From assembly GCA_034766995.1 (NCBI GenBank), contig CM068313.1, positions 35,329,996-35,393,995 on the forward strand: a stretch of DNA of 64,000 nt, read 5' to 3'. Source of the stretch: Acanthacorydalis orientalis (lineage: Eukaryota > Arthropoda > Insecta > Megaloptera > Corydalidae). This document shows positions 24,693-36,818 of this stretch, piece by piece. Numbering within the stretch: the first letter of the stretch is position 1; each line of letters begins with the position of its first letter. A program made the position numbers and the translations under genes. Under the pieces are notes generated by a model, which worked only from the letters and a program-made list of their open reading frames with translations, was not told the DNA's origin and did not search any database.

Positions 24693-25734
24693 TTGTTCAT
24701 CTAATATGTAACCATTCAATTTATAATTAATAATGAATTTAACTATAACCTAACGTAAACTTTTGTACACATATATCGAAAGAAAAATATGCAGCCATGT
24801 TAATTAAACAATTATTAAAATTCATATTATTTAAATAATATGAATTTTTATAAAAATAAATTTATAATAATTTATTATAATAATAATTTATTATAATAAT
24901 AATTTATATTTATAATCTTTTTATGAAGAATAAAATTTTCATAAAAAGATTAAATAAACTATTAATTTAATATTTTTTAACTCTTTTCCGGTATACCCTT
25001 AAGATAAATATGTTTTTTCTAATTAATTATAAATCAAGATCGAAAAGGTAATGTTAATAAAAGTAATAACTTAATAATTATATTATAAACTTCACATGAT
25101 GTTATATATAATTAAAACAAATATCGTTTAAAATTTAAATTGAATATAAATAGAGTATTAAATTATAAAATGTATAAAAGAATGTATTCTAGTATGCTAA
25201 AAAAAATATCGAGGTAAAACGTCGCACATACTTTTATTTTTTACTTTAAATTTTTAAATAACCACTACACCATTTTTATCATACTGACGTAATGAAATGT
25301 ATGCTCTACTTCTAAAGATTATTTCTACAAGATACACGTTTCACTATTGTCTCATGATTTATTCATAGGACAATGTAAGAAGACAGTACTTTTGAACTTT
25401 TGGGAAAACACACGTTGATTACGAAAGTAGCTTTTACTCTGCATTGACAATCAAACTGTTCCATTATTGACTAACTGGATATATTTATATCTTCGATTAT
25501 TATTTTAAATTATTTATATAAAAAGTGTTTAATTGTTTTTGTCAGTATTTGTCGCGTTTAAAAACAAATTCGAAATGTGTTTATATTTTAAATTTAAATA
25601 AACTTTTAAGTGAAAACATTGAAAAATAAAAAAAAACTTTAAACCTTTTTAAATATTTCAGCAGTATAATTAATAGATTATATATTAACTTACATCTAAT
25701 TAAATTGAATACATGGCTAAGTGTACTGAAATCG
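24693..25734. other. A+T-rich DNA, no feature
   Basis: A locally repetitive TTATAATAAT patch lies at 24860-24910. No exon or element ends are recognised. Confidence 0.5.
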
Positions 25735-25985
25735 TTCAACTGACTAGTATATTCGAGAAAAAACATTGCGTATTGAATCCGTGGCCCTCGCCCTCACCCT
25801 CCACTAACCTAGTCAAAATTTTTCGATTAAAAATATTCAGTAAATTATTATTGATTATTTTCAATTGTCACTTGCTAAATTTATTATTGAATATTTTTAA
25901 TCGAAACATTTTAGTGTGGTTTATGAGATGAAATAAGAATTCATTTTTGAAAGTGAATTTAGTCGTAGCATCAGAACTATTCTTG
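25735..25985. mobile_element. Foldback family FB copy with both arms
   Basis: Left arm 25814-25856 contains AAAATTTTTCGATTAAAAAT + ATTCAGTAAATTATTATTGA; right arm 25878-25913 contains the inverse, TTTATTATTGAATATTTTTA + ATCGAAACATTTTA. They are separated by about 20 bp. Outside the right arm, GTGTGGTTTATGAGATG, AATTCATTTTTGAAAGTGAA and a CATCAGAACTATT segment match the complete copy at 58.9-59.3 kb. A GC-rich patch (GTGGCCCTCGCCCTCACCCT) lies just outside the left arm and is not shared. Confidence 0.65.
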
Positions 25986-27996
25986 TAAAAGTTTATTATT
26001 TTACATATATTCCTTTTTCTTATTGAAGTTCATTAAATACACATTGATACAAAATTATAAAATAAGATATTCAAAGACTAAATTTTGTGCATATATTTGG
26101 TTTAATATTGAAATTTAAATCCAACGAATAAAATACTCATTAAGATAACTTGATATATGTATATATATAATATAAATTTATGATTTCAGAAAACATATTA
26201 ACTAGGATATGAATGATAATTATCCAAAATAATGATATTAATAATATAAGAATATTATAAAAAATATTTTGTTTGATTTAATTTTCTTTTAGTTAACAAA
26301 TAGTCTTGATATATTTGTTTGATGTATATATTTATTTATTTGATTATCTTAAATACTTCTAACACGTTGTTAGATTATCGTTTTAAATGATTTATGCCAT
26401 TTTATTTTTTTGACGAGGTTTATTTTGGAATAATGTTCAAAAACTTATCCATATTTTCTACAAAATTATTTTTTAATTATTTAGAATATAATTTATATAG
26501 TTCTATCTCAATATGCAAAAGAATTTATATCTCATTTAACATATTTTTATATATCATGAGGTCAATTAGTTTAAAACAAATAAAAATTTAATAACAAATT
26601 AGGACTTAAACAATTTTCGTTAAAATGAAAAATGGATTTTTATATTTTCTGATTTTAACAATCCGGTGCTTATCTTCATTACATATTTCTAATAATTTTC
26701 TAATATCTTTATATGGATCTCTTTTTGGAATTTCGTATATTTCTTAGTTTTTAACTCTTATGTTGTCTATTATTTTCTTTTTTGCATCCCAATATCCATT
26801 TAAAATTTACCATTGACGATACATCTGTAACTCTTATTTGTTTTCGTATTTAATCTATTCTTGTATTTCTAAAAATGAAACTTATCTTGTTTTTATTTCT
26901 AGGATAAACCTTTTGTCCGATTTACAATAAATGGCTCTGCTGTCATCTAAGTACAAAATTGATTTGTTCTAAAATAGTATTTATTAAATTAGTAATTATT
27001 AAAATTATATTTTAGGCACGTTATATTCTTCAAGATTTAAAAATAATCAAAAGTTTCAGTAATCATAGATATGAATTGTAAAATATATAAAGAAAATGCA
27101 GTAAGTGATAACACCGTTAGACAATTTTCCAAATTAAAATATGATAAGTTAGTACTTGTATGGTAAAAGGCAATCTGGTTGCGCTAGTGAGGTCGATAAT
27201 TTTATTCAAAATTTACTAGAAAAAAAAATACAAACAATAGATTGACTATATTGTTAAAAGATTGAAAATCTATAATTCGATGTAATTTCAACATGTTATT
27301 ATAAAAACATTGGTAACATTTAAATGCATAAATAGATTGGGTTAATAATCATTTTTATGGGTTGGTCCCCATCAAACAATTCTTTGGTAGATTGAATAAA
27401 TAAAGATCAATTTTTAAAAATCGATAAATCCCTAAATATAAAATATCGATTGAAATATAGTCGTACATTATGTAATGAAACCACTAGAATAACACCACAG
27501 CTTGGCTTGAATCGTAGAAAAATTGTAATGAAATTCTTTTTCTTGGTCGATATTTGCTAACGAGACAATAATATTGAACAATTATCGTCGTTAATTGAAC
27601 TAACTAAGCCAAGTAATTAACAAAAAAATATATTTTTTCTAAATTAAAGATGTTCTCTTCAACTTAAACAACAGTAGGTCGCAAATCGATGCAAACCCAA
27701 CGGAAACTGCGAGAGTTAATTAAAATATTCTTATAATTCTTCATATTATCCATTAATAGAAAAAAAAACGTTGCTGAAGGCTTTAAAAAACTAAAGGTTT
27801 TCTTTGTTAAGTAATGACCCTATCAGCTCTTCGATATAGATGTACGGAAGTAGCTAGAATGTTGAATAGATTATAGAAAACAGTAGATACTATATAATTG
27901 ATCGAATTAAGCATTCTGTTTACAAATAAACTAGTTGTTTTCATAATGAAAAATTGGAGGAGAGTATTGTAAGAATTCACCCAATATTTGATACTT
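25986..27996. other. A+T-rich DNA, no supported gene
   Basis: TTTTTTTGACGAGGTTTATTTT near 26407 is shared with 11868. On the minus strand 26640-26790 has a lysine-rich, nearly open frame (one stop), but no family is recognised. 27460-27610 contains CTTGGCTT and its inverse AAGCCAAG about 110 bp apart. No strong exon evidence. Confidence 0.4.
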
Positions 27997-28053
27997 TTAT
28001 ATATATATATATGTGTGTGTGTGTATATATATGTATGTATATATATATGTATG

Positions 28054-28128
<75 letters not shown>

Positions 28129-28135
28129 GTATATA
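27997..28135. repeat. Compound (TA)n/(TG)n microsatellite abutting a mariner
   Basis: About 140 bp of TA with TG, GTATG and GTGTGT interruptions runs directly into the mariner end at 28136. Confidence 0.95.
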
Positions 28136-28688
28136 TTAGGTTTGTAGAAAAATAATTACGGTTTATAACCTTCAGTTTCATAGACATTATTTAGTTTAAG
28201 TAGTCCAGAACGGTTGGATGGCAACACCTAATTTTTGTGCAAGATCTCGAATTGTTGTACGTGCTTTTGATTCAACTAACACATTCAGTCGGTCGTTAAG
28301 AACTTAAGAAGGATGCCTGCGACCTTTTCCATCTTCAAGGCTTTATTTCCCAGCACGAAATTTTTGGAATCACCATTGCGCCGTACGGCCTTTAACAGTA
28401 CCCACATCAAAAGCATCGTTTAGTTTACGACCAGTTCTGCTATTTTAACACCTGTTTTGAACTCATACGATAAAATTACTCTTGTTTGATTATTTTCCAT
28501 CGTTAATTCAATAGACTAATTTGAAACAAAATTAATAGTAAAACTAAAGACCATGAAACCAAAATACGGACTGAAAAATTCACTTTAAAATAATGTCAAC
28601 ATGAAAACGATGAAATGACACTTTCATTAAAAAAATTAAGATTAGAATTCATAAAATAAAAACCGCAATTATTTTTCTATCAACCTAA
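28136..28688 (-). mobile_element. Mariner family 1, internally deleted copy
   Basis: The left end TTAGGTTTGTAGAAAAATAA and right end TTATTTTTCTATCAACCTAA are inverted repeats, with TA at both sides (28134-28135 and 28689-28690). At 553 bp it is less than half the usual ~1.3 kb. It keeps the 5' leader and the N-terminal DNA-binding part of the transposase, joined directly to the 3' end, and lacks the catalytic region. Confidence 0.88.
28205..28500 (-). pseudogene. Mariner transposase N-terminal relic
   Basis: The start codon at 28500-28498 begins Met-Glu-Asn-Asn-Gln-Thr-Arg-Val-Ile-Leu. After frame breaks come KLNDAFDVGTVKGRTAQ, a stop in place of the family Trp, and FQKFRAG. Near the end VESKARTTIRDLAQKLGV corresponds to the second helix-turn-helix. 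This is the paired helix-turn-helix region that binds the terminal repeats. Frameshifts, stops and the missing catalytic half make it non-functional. Confidence 0.8.
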
Positions 28689-28690
28689 TA

Positions 28691-30659
28691 ATAATAATAA
28701 TACTGCTAGATTTATAGAAGTATGAATACATAACAACTTCTATAAAAATTACAGGACATATAATCATGCAACTGATTTCCTTTACAAAAGTTGTCCATTT
28801 ACAAACATTTCCTAACATTAGGGTCGTACAAGTTGTTGAAAATTAAATTATTTTCCATTAAGCCATTTTATATCTCATAACTCAAGGATAACAAACCTAT
28901 CTACTGTATGATGTCAAACTTATAATGACAGTAATTTATCATTTTGTAGTAATATATTATACATTACCCTCATTAGATGAATCTTAAGAATAATTTATTT
29001 ATGCTATTTTTTCTGAACACTATTAATTTGATTTTATAAAAAAAAAACAGAAAAATTTAATTTTTTTAAAAATATTTTGTTATATGTTCATCTAATTGAT
29101 AATTATAATAAAAATATAGTCCGAAAATATAATTAAAAACTCTTTTTTCATTATAATTAACGACTTTATCGATGTCTGATATTCTATAAATCCACTTTAT
29201 GACTTATGTTATAACTAAAAAATTATCAAAAAATATAATTTGTCTTATTTACAAAATGATTTTAATTATACAATTTGACAACGTACATTAATCAAACAAG
29301 ATTTCAAACGCCATTAAATTTTCAGCATCGAAAATATGTACGAATTGTACAAACGAACAAAATATTACTTTAATTGAAAACACACTTTAAATATAAACCG
29401 AAAATACAAAACCTAAGATTTTCACATTTGTATACTTCTCTGGGTTTGGGAAGGTTGAATAAAAATCAAATTAAGTTAAAAAAACATTTAATTTTATTTA
29501 TATTCTCTTGACTTTTCGCGCATTTAAATTTACGAGCGTTTCTTGACGATTTATTTAATTGTTTGCCCAATAGAGATTTCCATCTTAGGTAACTGTAAGA
29601 TAACAATGTAAGTGTTGGTAAAAAATATGTTTCTGTTGAAAGTATTTTTTAAAATGTTGAAATTATTTTTTGCACTGAATAAATTTGAAAATTTAGTTTG
29701 CATTAATTTTATATTGAAATTATTCACATTTTAACAGCATATATATATATATAATATTATAATACAAAAATAAGGTTCATATCTATGAAAAATGTGATTT
29801 TTCTTATAAATTCTCTCGATGGAAATTTAATTAAAATTCTTATGCGAAACGTTTTCAATTTTGATAAAAAACATTAATAAGAATGTATTGATTCCTTAAT
29901 TAAATTTTTTAATTATATCTCAGCTTCTCCAATGAAAATATTATTATACCAACAATGATTTTCCAGACTTATCTCCAATCATGATATGCCTTGATTGATA
30001 TTTCAATTTATTAATAAAATATTCATTAACAAACATTCAGCAATGAAATATGTACTACACTGAATACAAGCGCGTACTTACATCGTTATTTATTTAATAA
30101 ACAGTCACGTAAAATGACTAACAAATTACTAACAGTAAGCAGTTCGCAAGTGGAATATAAATATAAGGGATGATTTTATGAAGAGACAATTAAGTAATTC
30201 GGAAACGAAACAAACCATATACATTTAATTTCCTGTTGTACATTCGAACAATGAAATAAATGTATATATGAAGATGAACCTATTTTCAAAACTAAATATT
30301 TACGAACCGTTTGTATGTATTCATTATCATCGAATGACATATAAGTTTATATTCTGAGGATATTCGAATTTTAAAGAAAAAACATCTTGTCAATTGTCTT
30401 CAATATACAATGCATCATTCAGTGAAATGATTATCATACAATTTAAATCATAACAACAAACAACAACTGTGATTCTTATTTTTTCTTTTCTTATAAAGCA
30501 TCAACCTAAAAAGATAATTGAATTTTACAACGTTCATTCAGTTTCACTATCCTCCTTATACATATTATTATGAATTTAAATAATAAAACAGTCACAGAAA
30601 TATTGATAACGAAAACATAAAGAAATGAAAACATGACATGAATGAAAAAAAATTACTTC
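28691..30659. other. A+T-rich DNA, no feature
   Basis: A small (TA)n tract lies at 29739-29752. No exon, element end or RNA gene is recognised; 29440-29600 is a little less A+T-rich. Confidence 0.5.
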
Positions 30660-31410
30660 ATTTCAACTGTAACTGTTTCATACTCATTCATTCTCTTCTC
30701 TTCTTTATTATACATTTCGTCTTTTCTGATATTTTCTTATCTGATTTTATTTTAAGACTCCCTTCTATTTCTTGTTCGGACTCCTTAATGATTTAAATCA
30801 CTTTTTCTTCGACATTTTCGTTTTCCAATATCTGAAATCGATTTTTAATTCTAATTAAAATTCTACTTTTCTTTCTTTTGGTATTTGAATATCTCTAGTT
30901 TTCCTTGGAGTTTTAAAATTTTTTTTTCTTTCTAGCCTTGCGTTTATATGTACTCCTACTTCTTTCGATCCGATGATCGCTTTCAGTATTAAATCTGTTT
31001 AGTACGGAAGAATCTTCCATAATTGATTTTTTATTTTGTTAACTAAGATGTAGTCTATTTATATTTTGGTATTATTGAGGTTTTTCCATGTGCATTTTGT
31101 TTTAACATTTTTCTCGAAGCAAGAATTCATTACATATAACCCTGCGCTTTCCGAAAATTCAATCAGATGATTTCCTCTTTCATTCCTTGTTCTGAAGCCA
31201 AATTTTCCAACTACATTATCATTGTATTACTTCTCTACGACTTTTGCTTTAAAATCTCCTTTTATAACTTTATAATGGGAGCTTCCTTTATCGTTGAGTT
31301 TTCCTACTTCTTGCTAACAATCTTCGATTTCTTTATTCTTATGAGCTGTTTCTGGTGTGTAGACTTGAATGATTCGTATTTGATACTTTTTAGATATCTG
31401 AATTACTAGT
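30660..31410 (-). pseudogene. RTE-type LINE relic, endonuclease region
   Basis: Conceptual minus-strand reading from 31410 gives, in order, the hallmarks of an apurinic-type endonuclease of non-LTR retrotransposons. These are YQIRIIQVYTPET, VIKGDFKAKV (from the GDFNAKVG motif, Asn lost), FGFRTRNERGNHLIEFSES, a TKCTWKNLNN segment (W of the 'TW' motif) and IDYILVNKI. A decayed SDHR-like site follows, and then TPRKTRDIQIPKERKVEF, matching the linker found in RTE/BovB-like proteins. Several stops and frame changes interrupt it. The reverse transcriptase part is absent. The hAT-like element at 31419 abuts its 5' side. Family assignment is from memory of the motif order. Confidence 0.75.
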
Positions 31411-31418
31411 CTCATATA

Positions 31419-31717
31419 CAGTGACGCACATAGGGGTGGGTGACTGGTAAGGAGACTTGGCACCCTCCCAAATAAAAAGGAAAAAAATATTAGAAAACAA
31501 AACAAAATCATCGCGAGAAAATGAACTTATATACACAGAGAGATTAATGTAACCACGACTGAAGTAATCCAAGAGTTTTGTAAAAAGGAAATAAAACTTT
31601 ATTTAATTCTTGAAATATTTTTTTATAATCATCTAATGAGTTTTATTGAATTCACATTAAATTTTTTTATCCGTTCAACTTACCCCTCCCCATGATTAAA
31701 TCCTGAGTGTGCCACTG
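31419..31717. mobile_element. hAT-like MITE with imperfect 8-bp target duplication
   Basis: The left end CAGTGACGCACATAGG and right end (read inward) CAGTGGCACACTCAGG are inverted repeats starting with the hAT-typical CAGTG. The flanks are CTCATATA (31411-31418) and CTTATATA (31718-31725), an 8-bp duplication with one mismatch, as hAT elements make. At 299 bp it is non-coding. The right side passes straight into (TA)n. Confidence 0.85.
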
Positions 31718-31770
<53 letters not shown>

Positions 31771-32061
31771 ATAAAATTGTTATAAACTGTATTTCTTCCT
31801 ATTTGAAATATCAAATCATTACTCAGACCATGAATAAAATATGACTGAATATAACAAGAAATTAAAACATACAATATTGTCTGTAGAAATATTTTTAATT
31901 GATATACACTTAAATCGTTGAACAATTTTATTTTCTAATTAAAATGTGTATAGTATAACTGAAATATAAAAGAAAATAATATAATCACACATGTTTGTAG
32001 TACAGCGTACAACTGGGACATAAATTAAAAAAAAACATTCGTCCACGTCCTGTAACATTTT
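31718..32061. other. (TA)n tract and A+T-rich DNA
   Basis: (TA)n with a (TG)n tail at 31721-31770; otherwise nothing recognised. Confidence 0.6.
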
Positions 32062-32122
32062 TCCACTTTTTCACATACGAACTTAGTGTTTGGATGTAAT
32101 CACAGTAGCGTGAAAAAGTGGA
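32062..32122. repeat. 13-bp perfect inverted repeat
   Basis: TCCACTTTTTCAC (32062-32074) is inverted as GTGAAAAAGTGGA (32110-32122), with a 35-nt loop. It sits at the left of a less A+T-rich stretch (32030-32340) of unknown nature. It may be the end of an unrecognised element. Confidence 0.6.
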
Positions 32123-32685
32123 GTACGCAGAGTTAATTACCACATCAATCTGTCTTCTGTTTTAAAAAAATGTAATATTTACCGTAACACGTAAAATGAC
32201 TAACTTGTTTTATACGCATTCTAAACGCAACCTTATGTGAAAACGTTTGGATGGTGCCTATGGCACTATTGTCTTTTGCCACCGACAAAAGTCTACCGTA
32301 AGCCCGCAACCATACCTCTATCGATACTTACCTTCCTTTAATGAAAAATAAATTAAACTCGTGTATATTATATAACTTATATTATGCCATGTTTCACCTC
32401 AAACACACAACTGACATACTGTATTTAATAAATAGTGATATCAAAGGATATAATTGCATTGAAAACTCACTTTGCTTTAATATTTATTCAGACAAATTTT
32501 AAATAAAGTTATTTCCCTATAGAATTTATATATGCTTTATTAACATTGTTGTATTCACTTTTAATCCGCGTTCTTGTTATTTTCATGCAAATTAAGATAT
32601 TACTTGTAATATGAATATTAAATCATTATTCCATTTTCACTCTTGTATATAATTTACTACATTTATTTTAAAGTTCATGGTTTAA

Positions 32686-32723
<38 letters not shown>

Positions 32724-32778
32724 ATATATATATATATATATATACGAAGTCTACAACTGATTTAATAAAATAGACAAA

Positions 32779-32835
<57 letters not shown>

Positions 32836-33373
32836 TTATATGAGAAAACTATAAAATTTTATAAGTAGTAAGAAAAAACTCAAATACATATAACTACTGA
32901 TATATTTCATAAATGCATCCAGTTATATAATTTAATTATGCGACGTTCACGATATGCTAAATTTACACTTTCATCGACTGATAATAAACAGGTTTTTTGA
33001 AATTATCATTATTTTTAATTGGAAACTTTTAATCACTTTAAGATTCATTTAATTTTAATTGAATTGAACGCGAGATAAAAAAGTAAGTGGATGAATAAAG
33101 AGTTAAGAGAAAATTCTTATAAAAGTTAAATAAAAGTTCGAAAGATATTAAATTTGTCGTTTTTTCAATTTATAAGAACTGAAGACAGTCTTTTCTTGCG
33201 CGATTATGACGATAAGATTTTTTCAAAGCTTAGAAGTAATTATTTTCGTCATTATATGTTAAAAAGAATAATTGATTACGACATATTTCTTATATATATA
33301 TATATATATTTATATATCATATTACCCTTATATTTATTTTCTTCAAATTGTATCAATTTAATACATCGTTTAA
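32123..33373. other. Unidentified stretch, then A+T-rich DNA with (TA)n
   Basis: 32200-32340 has several CpG and a minus-strand AAG|GTAAGT donor-like site near 32330, without a recognisable exon beside it. (TA)n tracts lie at about 32692-32744 and 32781-32828. Confidence 0.4.
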
Positions 33374-33836
33374 CTCTCCCGTTCCGGTGCGGTAAACACA
33401 GTTGACAGCGTAGTTTTGTTTGCAAATATCTTTCCTTCTGTTACTCGCAGAACGCTAATATCCTTTGTTATCTTTTGTTATTCGTTACTATCACTAATTA
33501 ATTTAAAAAAATAATTATAGAAACCGCAAATATTGTTTTAGTTCTCTCTTTTATTTCAAAACTAACAACCCTAGTGCATATGCGTTGTTCAACAAATGTC
33601 AGTTTACTGACCGTCGAACGTTTACCGTGAGGACGTAGAGTATTATTTCTGTATTTTCTTGTAATAAGCATGTTCTGTTGATACTAATTGGTGGTGTAAA
33701 GATTGACTTTGATGTTCGACTAATTAAAAATCCTTCTATTCCTTCATGAATAATAATTTTCGTGAAAAATATTAGCGGTCAACTGTGCTCATTACACCGG
33801 TACGGGAAGTTTTAAAATGGCACCGGGATGGAAGAG
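33374..33836. mobile_element. TTAA-flanked MITE (piggyBac-type)
   Basis: TTAA lies at 33370-33373 and 33837-33840. The left end CTCTCCCGTTCCGGTGCGG and right end read inward, CTCTTCCATCCCGGTGCC, match at about 15 of 18. A second inner inverted block follows (CACAGTTGAC on the left, GTCAACTGTG on the right). At 463 bp it is non-coding, with high CpG near both ends. TTAA duplication is the piggyBac signature; assignment rests on that. Confidence 0.75.
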
Positions 33837-33840
33837 TTAA

Positions 33841-34069
33841 AGTAGATCAAAGAAAATGAAATGTTGTGTAATATGATATATAGTTCTATATAAAAACGAA
33901 TGTTTAATACTAATATTGGTACCAGATGTTTCTGTAATCAACAATATTTTTTTGAAAAATTTTGAGTATAAAAATGTTACGGCATTTATGGAGTGAAAAA
34001 ATTATTTTGTGAAAATTAAAAACGAATTTTATTCAGATTTATATATGTATATTAGTTTTAATATAAATG

Positions 34070-34076
<7 letters not shown>
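33841..34076. other. A+T-rich DNA, no feature
   Basis: Nothing recognised. Confidence 0.5.

Positions 34077-34129
<53 letters not shown>
34077..34129. repeat. (TA)n microsatellite
   Basis: About 26 TA units. Confidence 0.95.
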
Positions 34130-34132
<3 letters not shown>

Positions 34133-34167
34133 AATTTATCACTTCATTTTCGAGCCTTCTTAATTAC

Positions 34168-34227
34168 CGAGTGCACAACAGTTTCGGTGGACTTAACAAA
34201 CTTGGAATGCTCATCCTCATAACGCTT
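34168..34227 (-). other. Candidate 60-nt exon, minus strand
   Basis: The minus strand reads CGTTTTGCAATTGATAG, then 60 nt, then a GTAATT donor-like site. In phase 0 on both sides the 20 codons read Lys-Arg-Tyr-Glu-Asp-Glu-His-Ser-Lys-Phe and on to Val-Val-His-Ser. This is charged and exon-like, with about 43% G+C against ~20% around. I recognise no family. The opposite strand is also open here (a frame within 34009-34278), so strand and reality are unproven. It could equally be a piece of an unrecognised transposon. Confidence 0.2.
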
Positions 34228-34309
34228 CTATCAATTGCAAAACGAAATCTTAGATTAAAAGATTTCTTTAAGAGTTAAAACTGGTACTAATCCTCTTTCG
34301 CAGATAAAC

Positions 34310-34849
34310 TGATTTTACATACGATTTTTGTATAAAACCCACTTTTCATCGCAAATTATCAAGAGGTATACAAACTATTCATATTTTTTCCTGGCCTCGA
34401 CGATACGTAAGTCTAAATTTTATATGAATTTCCATTGATAATTAATTCAGATCAAAATTAATTTCAGTATAGTTCAACGATACACATCTAGTAGTAATGC
34501 TATCTTTTCTGCAATTTAATATTTTTCTCTCTGTACTGTATCTATCATTTTTTCCTTTTCAATGTCCAAACATCATTTAGATCGATACTCAGCAATTTGT
34601 ATAGTTTATCGGACTACGAAACAGACTGAACTAACACAAACATGTATTTTTATTAATAATACTCTGCAAATATTTCTGAACGCTTCCGTGGTACTATTGA
34701 TATTTGAACTTATAAAATAGGATATGACAAATATAATATTTACTTTATTTATTGACATTTTTCACTGTAAGTAACAAAAATTGTATAAATCGTAAATTTG
34801 AATTTGATGTTGTTCGAAGTCTTAGTGCATGTAGATTTTATCTACATAC

Positions 34850-34882
<33 letters not shown>

Positions 34883-35310
34883 TCGTATATATATATATAT
34901 ATATATATCATGTACGTATATATGAATCTTGAACGATATAATAATACAACAACTTCATACAACAAAGAGAAGCACAAAAAGATGTATGCTCAGAAAAAAA
35001 ACTAGAACAATTGTAGATATAATAAAAGTTGGGAAAAAATTAATGAAAAATATTGCATGAAGATAAGGAGATAAACCAAAAGATCAATAAAAAGCATTTT
35101 TAATTGGGAGTTATATATAAAAGATGGACAGAAATCAATCAATGATTAGATATGATAACGATATTATAAATATACTGAATTATTCAATTTGGAATAAATC
35201 AAAAGAGGCTTTTTCATCCAGCAATATTCGTTGAATGTTGAAAATATGTTATTGTACATACTTATGAATGAATGAATATCTATTCATATTATTTCCTGGA
35301 ATTCTTTTAA
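34310..35310. other. A+T-rich DNA, (TA)n tracts
   Basis: (TA)n tracts lie at about 34852-34880 and 34886-34908; nothing else recognised. Confidence 0.5.
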
Positions 35311-35538
35311 CATATTGCGTAGCGCCTAATTTTCATAAAACAACGTCAAGTCAAAACAATGTAAATCAATGTATGACTGTAACATATTATAGCTATGTAA
35401 AATAAATCTTTGAAACAGTCGTTCTTTGATTTCACCTCTTTTGTTTTAAAATATTTGTCTGCAAACGAGATTTCTCGTTTCCGGTCTTACCGCGCATTTA
35501 TATAAAAACGAGATTTCTCGTTTCCGGTACGCAATGTG
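35311..35538. mobile_element. TTAA-flanked 228-bp MITE with internal direct repeat
   Basis: TTAA lies at 35307-35310 and 35539-35542. The ends are CATATTGCGTA (left) and, read inward, CACATTGCGTA (right). The right half carries AAACGAGATTTCTCGTTTCC + GGT, present twice (about 35465 and 35506), each itself a short palindrome (CGAGAtttcTCG-like). Non-coding; TTAA flanks suggest piggyBac-type mobilisation. Confidence 0.75.
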
Positions 35539-35542
35539 TTAA

Positions 35543-35723
35543 CCTGATTTCTAAATATTTTTGATGATATTTTGTTGAAGCAAATTTTAAAGCTTCCATA
35601 CTAATAAATTTTCAAATTTTTATTATTATTTGAGAAATAATTATTTTCCATTATTGGAAGATTTTTTGATACATGAAAACAAAGAAATAATGATAAGAGG
35701 ACAAATTATTGACACGTGACCAG

Positions 35724-35759
<36 letters not shown>

Positions 35760-36111
35760 TACATACATACATTGTACACACAGTCAACACAAAATATCTT
35801 TAAACTAATTAATAGGCAGTAAGATATCGATGTTCAGTATTTTGGAGTCTCATTTGTCAGTAGCACAAAACGATCGCACTAGAAAAACGTTTTACTGTTA
35901 ATATAATTTAATCAACCTACACCATAGGTTAATATTATTGGATAATGTGAAGCATAATATTTGAGTTGCATACTCAAGAAAAAACCGCGTACAAAACACT
36001 AACTTAAAATAGAACTGAAATAAATAATACAATATCTATCCAATATCAAGCGAACATTAGAGAGGTTTCACAAAATGTGACACCGGAAAGGAAATTGTTT
36101 GATACTATAAG

Positions 36112-36158
<47 letters not shown>

Positions 36159-36340
36159 CATGAATTTTCAAATCTCATACGTGAATATATGTGGGTGTTT
36201 ATTTACCCGTGTGTGTAAATGAATATCTATTTTTAAAAACACATTAATTTCACAAACATTTTAACATTTTTTTCGCTTTCTTATGAAAACATCGATTTTG
36301 TTGATGTAATTAATTACTGAACTTATAATAAATAAAATAC
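35543..36340. other. A+T-rich DNA, (TA)n tracts
   Basis: (TA)n tracts lie at about 35727-35757 and 36115-36150. No gene-like sequence. Confidence 0.5.
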
Positions 36341-36343
36341 AGG

Positions 36344-36560
36344 AAACGTTATTCAATAGAAATTGTAAGCGAATTCGGAAGAATTTTCCTTATCTTATCA
36401 ATCAGATTTTCAGCATTTTGGGTCTCCCTAAAACTATTCAAACGAGCAGATTCAATTAAGAAAGACACAGTCAGAGAGTCTGTTAATGAATTCATTAACA
36501 TAAAATACGGAGACTCCTCCGAAAGAACTAATATACTTTTACAAAAATAGAATATCAAAA
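36344..36560. other. Open, less A+T-rich island of unknown nature
   Basis: Both strands are open for over 60 codons. The plus frame follows an acceptor-like AAATACAG at about 36343 and reads KRYSIEIVSEFGRIF and on to LLQK and a TAG at 36550. The minus frame (36558-36349) contains SPYFMLMNSLTDSLT and ends ISIE with a TAA. I recognise neither. It could be a final exon on the plus strand or a fragment of a captured gene. Confidence 0.25.
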
Positions 36561-36773
36561 TAGTCTTATAAAAATAAAAGAATATATAATTGTTTGGTTA
36601 TTCAATGTAATTATAAAAAAAAAAACTAATGACGTTTCATCAATAAAAACTACAATATACAATAATAGTAAACACATAAAAAATTGACAAATTTTGTAAT
36701 TATCAACATTTATACACACACACACACATATATATATATACACGTATATGTATATATATATATATATATATAA

Positions 36774-36818
<45 letters not shown>

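Noticed and set aside
26640..26790. Lys-rich nearly open minus-strand frame suspected as LINE or host coding relic
   Set aside because: It contains a stop, matches no motif order I know and has no flanking support.
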